A stretch of 6,509 nucleotides of DNA from contig JAPOOY010000116.1 of assembly GCA_026713205.1 (NCBI GenBank), forward strand, positions 1-6,509. The letters run 5' to 3'. The notes beneath the pieces were generated by a model, which worked only from the letters and a program-made list of their open reading frames with translations, did no database searches and was not told the DNA's origin. Shown here piece after piece: positions 1-5,364 of the stretch (the stretch's first letter is position 1; every line of letters starts with the position of its first letter). Source of the stretch: Bdellovibrionales bacterium. GTDB taxonomy: Bacteria > Bdellovibrionota > Bdellovibrionia > Bdellovibrionales > UBA1609. Made by a program: the position numbers and the translations under genes.

Positions 1-353
1 ACACCCCCGGCGATGATCGTCTGAGCTAAACCCGATTGGATCTTTGCTGTGCCAGTGACAATGCTTTCCAAAGAAGAGGCGCAGTTTCTATGTACTGTGA
101 AGGCGGAAACCTGAGGGAGTCCCGCCCGAAGCGCCGCCACCCGAGCTATATTCGCGGCATCCGGAAGATTGGCCACATTTCCTATAATCACTTCATCAAT
201 CTCCTCACTGGAAATTTTTGAGCGAAGTATGAGTTCTTTAAGATTTTGAAAAGCCAGATCGGCGGGATGAAAACCTTTCAGCTCCTTTCCTATTCGGGCA
301 AAGGGAGTTCTTAATCCTTCCACAACAACAACCTTCCGAGGGAAATTCTTCAT
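1..353 (-). CDS. Acetyl-CoA acyltransferase (thiolase), N-terminal part, cut by window edge
   Basis: This gene reads leftward from ATG at 353-351 and runs off the window after about 117 codons, roughly the first quarter to third of a 390-440 aa thiolase. The start is fixed by an in-frame TAG a few codons upstream. Near the N-terminus EGLRTPFAR (residues 12-20) is the thiolase opening motif and resembles FadI and the mitochondrial trifunctional beta subunit. GNVANLPDAANIAR (58-71) is the next conserved block. HRNCASSLESI (88-98) holds the acyl-accepting cysteine, Cys91, and AGG (115-117) follows. Known role of the family: thiolytic cleavage of 3-ketoacyl-CoA to acetyl-CoA (beta-oxidation), or the reverse condensation. 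Which direction and chain length apply cannot be told from this part. There is no Shine-Dalgarno before the ATG, and promoter hexamers sit immediately upstream. It is divergent from maeB. The thiolase identity is sure; the FadI subgroup is an inference. Confidence 0.9.
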   Translation of the reverse strand, partial: MKNFPRKVVVVEGLRTPFARIGKELKGFHPADLAFQNLKELILRSKISSEEIDEVIIGNVANLPDAANIARVAALRAGLPQVSAFTVHRNCASSLESIVTGTAKIQSGLAQTIIAGG

Positions 354-359
354 GAACTC

Positions 360-388
360 ACTATGTTCAGGAGCCTATTCCCTGTCAA
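360..388 (-). promoter_or_regulatory. Sigma70-type promoter of the thiolase gene, probably leaderless
   Basis: Read on the minus strand, a perfect -35 TTGACA (388-383) is followed by a 17-nt spacer and CATAGT (365-360, 4 of 6 matches to TATAAT). Only six bases separate the -10 from the ATG at 353. A transcript starting 6-7 nt after the -10 would begin at or next to the A of the start codon. Seen: the hexamers and spacing. Inferred: promoter activity and a leaderless mRNA. Confidence 0.6.
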
Positions 389-414
389 CAAAGGCTTAAA
401 TACAGTCACGATTG

Positions 415-628
415 GTTATACCGATCGTGTTTGAAATTTTCCGGTTTTTATTTAAGAGACATAAGCCCTTTATAACAGCCTCTAGGGGTCAAAAATGAGT
501 TCGGATTTGACACAGGTGCGGCTGAAAATCGCACTAAAGCAAAACGCAGGGCTGAATTGGCTGTTATAAAGGGTGTAAGTATTCTTTCTTATGAAAAACC
601 GGAAAATTTCAAACCGGAGGAGTATAAC
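415..628. repeat. Palindromic repeat, copy 1 (214 bp, long imperfect inverted repeat)
   Basis: The left arm (415-480) and right arm (559-628) are inverted copies that pair in three blocks. The outer block is 415-421 with 622-628 (7 bp), the middle is 429-449 with 594-614 (21 bp, perfect), and the inner is 466-480 with 559-573 (15 bp, perfect). Unpaired stretches lie between the blocks. The 78-nt centre contains a smaller hairpin, GTGCG with CGCAC. Positions 415-574 match 6337-6509 in the same orientation, with about 20 substitutions and one 13-nt gap, so this is a dispersed family. No clear target duplication flanks the ends, and no transposase is encoded. It fills most of the 377-nt gap between the divergent thiolase and maeB genes. 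It could be a MITE, a structured RNA or DNA element, or a transcription barrier. Confidence 0.85.
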
Positions 629-653
629 ACTTTTACACTTTCATCGTATTTAT

Positions 654-677
654 CAGAATTAAATTCTGCGGTTTTTT
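654..677 (+). terminator. Weak terminator-like hairpin upstream of maeB
   Basis: CAGAAT (654-659) and ATTCTG (663-668) form a 6-bp stem around a TAA loop, followed after CGG by six T residues (672-677). The stem is short and AT-rich, so termination would be weak. It lies between the palindromic repeat and the maeB promoter and could insulate maeB from rightward transcription coming out of the repeat. The function is inferred from shape only. Confidence 0.35.
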
Positions 678-680
678 CAA

Positions 681-709
681 ATGACTTTTTCTTCGTCTTT
701 CACTAGACT
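681..709 (+). promoter_or_regulatory. Possible maeB promoter
   Basis: ATGACT (681-686, 4 of 6 to the -35 consensus) lies 17 nt before TAGACT (704-709, 4 of 6 to the -10 consensus). This would give a 5' leader of about 14 nt. An alternative -10, GATATT at 717-722, sits 8 nt before the ATG but lacks a recognisable -35. No Shine-Dalgarno precedes the maeB start in either case. Confidence 0.4.
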
Positions 710-730
710 GCTTAAAGATATTCAATTTCT

Positions 731-3004
731 ATGAGAGAAGACGCCCTTTATTATCATAAAAAACACCCCAGCGGAAAACTGGAAACCGTATCCACAAAGA
801 AGGTGGATTCGGAATGGGATCTGTCCCTCGCTTACAGCCCGGGTGTAGCCGCCCCCTGTGAGGAAATTTACAAAGAAAAAGACAGTGTTTTTGATTACAC
901 GGGAAAGGGCAATCTGGTTGCAGTGGTTACGAATGGCAGCGCTGTCCTGGGTTTGGGTTCTATTGGTCCTTTGGCGGCAAAACCGGTCATGGAGGGAAAA
1001 GCGGTTTTATTCAAAAAATTTGCCGGTATCAATGTCTTTGATGTGGAAATTAAAGCCAAAACCGCTGAGGAATTTATTGCTTTCTGTAAAAATCTGGAGC
1101 CCACAGTGGGAGGCATCAATCTGGAGGATGTGGCCGCTCCCACCTGTTTTGAGATTGAAGAGACTCTGGAAAAAGAATTAAACATTCCTGTTTTCCATGA
1201 TGACCAACATGGAACGGCCATTATTACCACAGCCGCTTTGCTCAATGCCTGTGAGATACAAAATAAAAAAATGGAAGATATTAAAATCGTCTTTAGCGGA
1301 GCGGGAGCCGCCGCCATTGCTTCCGCCCGATTGATACAATCTTTCAAGGTTAAAAAAGAAAACATCCTCCTTTGTGATTCCCTTGGGGTTATTTACAAAG
1401 GACGAGCCCGGAGAATGAATCCCTATAAGGAAGAATTTGCTCAGGACACAAAACACCGCACTTTAAAGGAGGCTCTTAAGGGAGCGGATGTTTTTATCGG
1501 CCTCAGTGTAAAAAATATTTTAACGGAGGAAATGGTTCAGTCCATGTCAAAAACCCCCATCATTTTTGCCATGGCAAATCCTGATCCGGAAATTCTTCCG
1601 GAAAAAGCAAAAAAAGCCAACCCCCGAGCTATTGTCGCCACAGGACGGAGTGATTATCCCAACCAAGTGAATAATGTCTTAGGCTTTCCCTTTATTTTCC
1701 GTGGCGCTTTGGATGTGAGAGCCACACACATTAACGAAGAAATGAAGCAGGCGGCCGTTTGCGCTCTTGCAGAACTTACACGAAAAAGTGTTCCTGAAAG
1801 CGTCCTTAAAGCTTATGAAGAGGACACCTTTCAATTTGGACCGGACTATATTATCCCAAAACCCTTTGACCCGCGAGCCTTGCTGACAGTGGCGCCAGCA
1901 GTGGCAAAAGCCGCAATGGCCAGCGGCGTGGCCCGAAGACCCATTAAGGATTTTCAGAAATATATCCACCAACTGGAATCTTTTCAAAGTGAAAGTCGGG
2001 GATTCATACGGATTGCTATCAACCGTATCAAAGCCCGAAATAAAACCTCTTCCACGCCTAAAGTGATCTTTCCGGAAGGAGCCGCTTTAAAAATTCTAAA
2101 AGCTTTAAATACTCTTGTTCCTGAAAAAATTATGGAACCGGTTTTAATAGGGGAGGAAAAAGTCATCCAAAATCTGATTGAAAAACATCACCTCCTTACA
2201 TTAAAAGATATAAAAATCATTCAACCGGAACGACAAAGTAACTTTAAGAAGTACGCTGAAGAATTTTATAAGATGAAAAAAAGTAAAGGAGTCACTTTAA
2301 AAGAAGCGCAAAAACTCATGGCCCGGCCGAATTATTACGCTTCTATGGCTGTTCATTTAAAAGACAAAGATGCCCTTGTCACAGGCGCCACGGATAATTT
2401 CCGAAACAGCGTGATTCCTGTTTTAAGAACTATTGGCACGGGGAAAAGACATTTGCTGGCGGGAGTGAACTTGGTTCTTCTAAAAAACCGCATTCTGTTT
2501 TTTGCCGACACCGCCGTCAACATCAATCCCACAGCCGAACAAATCGCCCATATCACTCTTTATACGGCACAAATGGTTCGGCATTTGAACATGGAACCAC
2601 GAGCGGCGCTTTTAAGTTTTGTCAGTTTTAGCGAAAGACAGGAGGAAAATCCAAAAAAACTGAGGGAAGCTCTTCAAATTATAAAAAAACAGGACCCGCA
2701 GTTAAAAATTGAAGGGGAGGTTCAGGCGGATATTGCCGTTAATGAAGGCCTTGCTCAGGAAATCTTCCCTAAATTTTCCTATAAACAGGGCGCTAATGTT
2801 CTTATCTTTCCCAATCTGGATTCAGGAAACATTGCCTATAAGCTGGTTCAGCAATTAGGGTCAGGAGAAGTGATCGGCCCCTTGCTTGTGGGAATAAAAA
2901 AACCGGCGAATATTTTACAAAGAACCTGCTCGGTGGAGGATGTGATCAACACCTCCGTATTAACAGCGCTAAAAGTGCATGTCTCCCGAGACTTAAGCAA
3001 ATAG
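731..3004 (+). CDS. maeB: NADP-type malic enzyme with C-terminal phosphotransacetylase-like domain (MaeB)
   Basis: At 757 aa this is the full length of the MaeB class (E. coli MaeB is about 759 aa). It catalyses oxidative decarboxylation of malate to pyruvate in the cytosol, usually with NADP. The malic domain shows [10 protein letters not shown] (34-43), [19 protein letters not shown] (58-76), [13 protein letters not shown] (87-99, with the likely catalytic Lys90), the metal-binding region [11 protein letters not shown] (127-137) and FHDDQHGTA (155-163). A Rossmann nucleotide loop, FSGAGAAA, is at 188-195. The phosphotransacetylase-like domain starts near residue 443 (KVIFPEG) and includes [28 protein letters not shown] and the block [12 protein letters not shown]. 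In studied MaeB proteins this domain does not replace Pta but mediates acetyl-CoA control; that is family knowledge. The start is good because MREDALYYH matches the usual N-terminus. Cofactor choice is not proven by the sequence. Confidence 0.95.
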   Translation: MREDALYYHKKHPSGKLETVSTKKVDSEWDLSLAYSPGVAAPCEEIYKEKDSVFDYTGKGNLVAVVTNGSAVLGLGSIGPLAAKPVMEGKAVLFKKFAGINVFDVEIKAKTAEEFIAFCKNLEPTVGGINLEDVAAPTCFEIEETLEKELNIPVFHDDQHGTAIITTAALLNACEIQNKKMEDIKIVFSGAGAAAIASARLIQSFKVKKENILLCDSLGVIYKGRARRMNPYKEEFAQDTKHRTLKEALKGADVFIGLSVKNILTEEMVQSMSKTPIIFAMANPDPEILPEKAKKANPRAIVATGRSDYPNQVNNVLGFPFIFRGALDVRATHINEEMKQAAVCALAELTRKSVPESVLKAYEEDTFQFGPDYIIPKPFDPRALLTVAPAVAKAAMASGVARRPIKDFQKYIHQLESFQSESRGFIRIAINRIKARNKTSSTPKVIFPEGAALKILKALNTLVPEKIMEPVLIGEEKVIQNLIEKHHLLTLKDIKIIQPERQSNFKKYAEEFYKMKKSKGVTLKEAQKLMARPNYYASMAVHLKDKDALVTGATDNFRNSVIPVLRTIGTGKRHLLAGVNLVLLKNRILFFADTAVNINPTAEQIAHITLYTAQMVRHLNMEPRAALLSFVSFSERQEENPKKLREALQIIKKQDPQLKIEGEVQADIAVNEGLAQEIFPKFSYKQGANVLIFPNLDSGNIAYKLVQQLGSGEVIGPLLVGIKKPANILQRTCSVEDVINTSVLTALKVHVSRDLSK

Positions 3005-3099
3005 ACCTGTCCTCCCTCAATTTTAAATTCCAGATTTTTTAATGAATAAAGACAACTCTTCATGAAAGTGTGGGGAAAGGCAGGACAGTAAGAGCAAAT

Positions 3100-3109
3100 A
3101 AAAAATTGT
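3100..3109. repeat. Left target-site duplication of the MITE-like element
   Basis: AAAAAATTGT here is identical to 3261-3270, and the two copies sit exactly outside the inverted ends of the 151-bp element. Because both copies are preceded by T, the duplication could be read as 11 bp. Confidence 0.65.
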
Positions 3110-3260
3110 AACCTGAGTGACGAGCCTTGACCTGTCAACCCCTGTGCAAATATTTTAAAAAGGCCCTGTTTAAAGGTTTTTTGAACCTCAAAATTAAATT
3201 GAAGTTTAACTATTTAAAGATACATTGAAAAACAATAGATCAAGACTCGTTACTCAGATT
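3110..3260. mobile_element. MITE-like element, 151 bp, with terminal inverted repeats and target duplication
   Basis: The terminal 23 nt at 3110-3132 and 3238-3260 are inverted copies with 19 of 23 matches; the core is CTGAGTRACGAG. All four differences are transitions. Directly abutting both ends is the same 10-bp sequence, AAAAAATTGT, at 3100-3109 and 3261-3270, which is the hallmark of a transposon insertion. The 105-nt interior is AT-rich, holds a small hairpin (AGGTT 3174-3178 with AACCT 3184-3188) and has no room for a transposase. It occupies about half of the gap between maeB and the next gene. The repeat structure is seen directly; non-autonomous transposition is the inference. The parent family is not identifiable here. 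Confidence 0.75.
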
Positions 3261-3270
3261 AAAAAATTGT
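3261..3270. repeat. Right target-site duplication of the MITE-like element
   Basis: AAAAAATTGT matches 3100-3109 with 10 of 10 bases and directly follows the right inverted end. It lies just upstream of the probable -35 of the next gene, so the insertion landed next to that promoter. Confidence 0.65.
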
Positions 3271-3298
3271 TTGCTGTCCATATCCCTTATGGTATATT
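3271..3298 (+). promoter_or_regulatory. Probable promoter of the small membrane-protein gene
   Basis: TTGCTG (3271-3276) is followed after 16 nt by TATATT (3293-3298, 5 of 6 to the -10 consensus). Only nine bases separate the -10 from the ATG at 3308, so the mRNA would have a leader of about 2-3 nt or none. No Shine-Dalgarno is present. Confidence 0.5.
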
Positions 3299-3307
3299 CC
3301 TTTTCCT

Positions 3308-3676
3308 ATGAAGCAAGTTATGAAATATCTATTGGCTCTTTCTTTGTTCTTAAGTGGCAATATTTTCTATGGGGCTTTTTCAAATGCTGATGATTTTTCT
3401 AATAATAACAATATAGCTCAACTAAAAGAGAAGGTTCAGGAAACAGGAGAGGAAAGTCTGCTTTGGCTATATGCAGGATTAGGAATATTTTTTGGTTCGC
3501 TTTTCGGAGTGGAAGCTTTGGGAGGACTAGAACAATTTGACAGTACAATGAGAGGAGCAGCAAAAGGAACTTTAATGGCAGGGTTACTTAGTATGGGCAC
3601 AGGAGCCGTTAAATTATGTCACTTTGCCTTTTTAAATCGGAAACTTAAAAAACTACAGCCTCCCAATCACAAATAA
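3308..3676 (+). CDS. Small exported or membrane protein of unknown function (122 aa)
   Basis: I do not recognise this family. Residues 1-27 look like a Sec signal peptide: MKQVMK is the basic start, LLALSLFLSG the hydrophobic core, and SNA at 25-27 a good signal peptidase I site. After an Asn-rich linker (31-35) and a short charged stretch (37-50) come two likely membrane or glycine-rich hydrophobic segments, about 51-74 (rich in Gly, Phe and Leu) and about 87-109. The tail is basic (NRKLKKL). If the signal is cleaved, the rest would be a two-span inner-membrane hairpin with both ends on the periplasmic side. There are no enzyme motifs. It stands alone, preceded by the MITE-like element and its own -10-like site. 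The frame and start are believable, but no homologue is known to me. Confidence 0.65.
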   Translation: MKQVMKYLLALSLFLSGNIFYGAFSNADDFSNNNNIAQLKEKVQETGEESLLWLYAGLGIFFGSLFGVEALGGLEQFDSTMRGAAKGTLMAGLLSMGTGAVKLCHFAFLNRKLKKLQPPNHK

Positions 3677-3864
3677 GAATATGCCTTAAAAAGCTTAAGA
3701 TTCCTACCTTTGTTGCCATTTATCGTTTGTATAATAATGAAATAATCACTGTAAAAAAAGCAAATCCTCTGGGAGAGCTGGCTAGGCATTACTGCGACTC
3801 TTATAAAGACATCCCTTTTAGAAAATGAAGCTCAATTCCTTTTTGTTCTATGCAATATCCTAAA

Positions 3865-3893
3865 TTGACCTTATTTCTATAAGCCTCTACACT
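3865..3893 (+). promoter_or_regulatory. Sigma70-type promoter of ridA, probably leaderless
   Basis: TTGACC (3865-3870, 5 of 6 to the consensus) is followed after exactly 17 nt by TACACT (3888-3893, 4 of 6). Eight bases remain before the ATG at 3902, so transcription would start at or within about two bases of the start codon. There is no Shine-Dalgarno. Confidence 0.55.
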
Positions 3894-3901
3894 CAGCTCA
3901 A

Positions 3902-4354
3902 ATGCCAACTCTGTCCTCTAAAAAATCTCCCAATTTTCTACAGAAACTGAAAAAAACATTCTCACGAATAAAGCCGGTTTATACACCCAAAGCTCCTGAG
4001 CCTGTGGGGCCCTACTCTCAGGCTGTTAAAATACTTCTCCATGGAGCCAGGCTTCTGGTTTGTTCCGGACAAATTCCTTTGGATCCGGAAACCTCCCAAA
4101 TTGTTGGTTCTGATGTGGAGAAACAAACAGAGCAAGTTTTCCAAAATGTTCAGGCTGTTTTATCGGCTGAAAAAATGCGGTGGGAAGATGTGATCAAGAC
4201 CACTGTTTTTCTAACGGATATGGATTCTTTTCATTCTTTTAATGAAATATATAGCTCTTACTTTAAGGATCACAAACCCGCCCGTTCCTGTGTGGAAGTC
4301 TCCGCTCTGCCAAAAGGGTCCCTGGTGGAAATGGAAGTATGGGCTATCAAATAG
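3902..4354 (+). CDS. ridA: RidA family reactive intermediate (enamine/imine) deaminase
   Basis: RidA (YjgF/YER057c/UK114) proteins are small cytosolic trimers that hydrolyse 2-aminoacrylate and related enamines or imines released by PLP enzymes, yielding keto acids and ammonia. The core here starts at about residue 27. It shows VGPYSQAVK (35-43), SGQIPLDPET (55-64), KTTVFLTDMDSF (99-110), and the family signature from PARSCVEVSALPKG (126-139) through VEME (142-145). Arg128 in PARS is the position of the catalytic arginine (Arg105 in E. coli). Typical RidA is about 125-130 aa. This one has 150 because of a Ser/Lys-rich, basic N-terminal extension of about 22 residues. There is no internal ATG that would remove it, and the promoter hexamers point to the ATG at 3902. 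It is likely a single-gene unit ending at the hairpin at 4365. Confidence 0.93.
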   Translation: MPTLSSKKSPNFLQKLKKTFSRIKPVYTPKAPEPVGPYSQAVKILLHGARLLVCSGQIPLDPETSQIVGSDVEKQTEQVFQNVQAVLSAEKMRWEDVIKTTVFLTDMDSFHSFNEIYSSYFKDHKPARSCVEVSALPKGSLVEMEVWAIK

Positions 4355-4364
4355 CTAAAAGGGT

Positions 4365-4390
4365 CCGATTTGAAAATTCGGGTTTTATAT
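4365..4390 (+). terminator. Terminator-like hairpin after ridA
   Basis: CCGA (4365-4368) pairs with TCGG (4378-4381), and the inner TT/AA pairs extend the stem after one T-T mismatch. A T-rich run, GTTTTATAT, follows (4382-4390). It begins 11 nt after the ridA stop codon. The stem is modest, so this is a plausible but not strong intrinsic terminator. Its sequence also resembles the outer end of the palindromic repeats at 415 and 6337. Confidence 0.45.
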
Positions 4391-4428
4391 ACTTTAGTCC
4401 ACTTGTTAGGATTACTTCTTAAAAATAA

Positions 4429-4683
4429 ATGTTAAAATTAATCTTCTTTTTCCTTTCTGCTGGTCACGCTGTTACTTATGAAGAGGCTTATAAAACAGCT
4501 GGATTTAAAAAATGTGTTTGTTGTCCTTTACTTTTTGTTCCTGAAGAGGAACCATTTTTACATAATTTTTGTTCACAAAAATGTAAAAAGAAATATCAAA
4601 GACAAAGAGATAAATTAAATAACCTAAAAAATGAGAAAGAAAAAGAAATTTTGGATTATTTAACAGGCCTCGTTTTAAATTGA
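4429..4683 (+). CDS. Small zinc-binding protein, treble-clef/DUF2116-like (84 aa)
   Basis: The core is a four-cysteine site: Cys29-x2-Cys32 (with an extra Cys31) and, 15 residues later, FCSQKC (Cys48 and Cys52). A basic, coiled-coil-like helix follows (KKKYQRQRDKLNNLKNEKEKE, in two parts 53-62 and 63-73). The pattern CxxC then FCSxxCkxxYqxxR is typical of small treble-clef or FCS-like zinc ribbons such as DUF2116, whose function is poorly known. The first 14 residues are hydrophobic (FFFL at 6-9) and could be a short membrane anchor, a poor signal peptide, or a sign that the true start lies later. No in-frame ATG is available downstream before the zinc site. No Shine-Dalgarno or clear promoter is visible. 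It sits between ridA and rsmJ on the same strand with its own gap on each side. Confidence 0.6.
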   Translation: MLKLIFFFLSAGHAVTYEEAYKTAGFKKCVCCPLLFVPEEEPFLHNFCSQKCKKKYQRQRDKLNNLKNEKEKEILDYLTGLVLN

Positions 4684-4706
4684 ATGTGTGATTTTTCAAA
4701 TATGAT
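4680..4706 (+). promoter_or_regulatory. Possible promoter of rsmJ
   Basis: TATGAT (4701-4706, 5 of 6 to the -10 consensus) lies nine bases before the rsmJ ATG at 4716. The best -35 candidate, TTGAAT (4680-4685), is 15 nt upstream, a short spacer, so this half is uncertain. It overlaps the stop of the preceding zinc-protein gene. No Shine-Dalgarno precedes rsmJ. Confidence 0.4.
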
Positions 4707-4715
4707 TGGTATAAA

Positions 4716-5351
4716 ATGCCCTTAACTGACACCCTCCCTTCTCACTGGAAACTGGAAAGAAAAAATACGGGACAACCTGTTCTTCATACAGGTTTCGGAA
4801 AAGCTTTTTCCCTGGAAATGTCAAAGCTCATCCCCTTAAAGCCCAATCAGCCCTTAAGAAAAGCCATTGGATATAAAGGGCATCCTTTAAAAATTCTGGA
4901 TATTACCGCCGGATGGGGACAGGACGCCTGGCTTTTGGCAAAGCTGGGATGTGAAGTCACAGCCATTGAAAAAAATGAATTGGTCTTCATGTTCCTGGAT
5001 TTTTTAAACAAAAACCCTGAAACAGGGCCAGGAAATTTAAATTTTATTCTTGATGACAGCCTCCGTTACCTGAAAACTATAAAAGAAAAGAAACCGGATG
5101 TGATTTATATGGACCCTATGTTTCAAATCAATAAAAAATCCGCCAGCGGGAAAAATCTTTGGATATTACAACAGATCACCCGCTCTTCGCCGGAACAAAC
5201 TTCAGCCTTATTTGAAGAGGCTTTAAAAAAAAGTCAAAAAAGAATCGTTGTAAAAAGAGGAAAACGGGAAAAGCCTTTCCGAGGCCCTCTGCTTTGTTCC
5301 TTTTCCGGACGAGCTGTCCGGTTTGATGTTTTTTCTCCCACCCCTGAATGA
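4716..5351 (+). CDS. rsmJ: 16S rRNA (guanine-N2) methyltransferase RsmJ
   Basis: RsmJ uses S-adenosylmethionine to methylate N2 of G1516 (E. coli numbering) in 16S rRNA, in the 30S subunit. The 211-aa protein has the family order. A short N-terminal segment is followed by PLRKAIGYKG (46-55), close to the RsmJ motif that ends in AvGiKG. The SAM-binding loop is ILDITAGWGQDAWLLA (60-75), with the acidic motif II AIEKNE (83-88) after it. DDSLRYL (113-119) follows. The catalytic motif YMDPMF (131-136) matches the YLDPMFP block of E. coli RsmJ, and the late strand RIVVKRG (about 175-181) matches its RVVVKRP. E. coli RsmJ is about 250 aa, so this is a compact version with a shorter N-terminus. The next gene starts 13 nt after its stop, suggesting co-transcription. 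The start at 4716 is the first ATG after a -10-like site. Confidence 0.88.
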   Translation: MPLTDTLPSHWKLERKNTGQPVLHTGFGKAFSLEMSKLIPLKPNQPLRKAIGYKGHPLKILDITAGWGQDAWLLAKLGCEVTAIEKNELVFMFLDFLNKNPETGPGNLNFILDDSLRYLKTIKEKKPDVIYMDPMFQINKKSASGKNLWILQQITRSSPEQTSALFEEALKKSQKRIVVKRGKREKPFRGPLLCSFSGRAVRFDVFSPTPE

Positions 5352-5364
5352 TAAGGCTGTTAAA

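Noticed and set aside
36..221. Plus-strand 61-codon frame at the left edge
   Set aside because: Antisense to the clearly conserved thiolase, including its catalytic-cysteine motif.
415..628. CRISPR array
   Set aside because: Only inverted, not regularly spaced, repeats are present and no cas genes are in view.
895..1456. Long minus-strand frames inside maeB
   Set aside because: They are complementary to conserved malic-enzyme motifs and their translations show no family features.
3004..3090. Terminator directly after maeB (CTGTCCT near 3007 with AGGACAG near 3082)
   Set aside because: The two 7-nt halves are about 70 nt apart with no T-run after the second half, so it is not a convincing intrinsic terminator.
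2848..3138. Minus-strand 96-codon frame overlapping the maeB end and the MITE left arm
   Set aside because: Two thirds lie antisense to the conserved phosphotransacetylase-like domain and the rest enters the MITE. No ribosome site, no recognisable motif.
3110..3260. tRNA or other standard RNA gene in the element
   Set aside because: The inverted ends do not form a cloverleaf, no T-loop (GTTCRANNC) or CCA end is visible, and the flanking 10-bp duplication explains the structure better.
5323..5364. Earlier starts for the phosphatase-like gene (TTG 5323, ATG 5326)
   Set aside because: They overlap the rsmJ end in another frame and give an unlikely leader. ATG 5365 has AAGG at suitable spacing and begins the predicted coiled-coil segment. 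The earlier ATG is not fully excluded.
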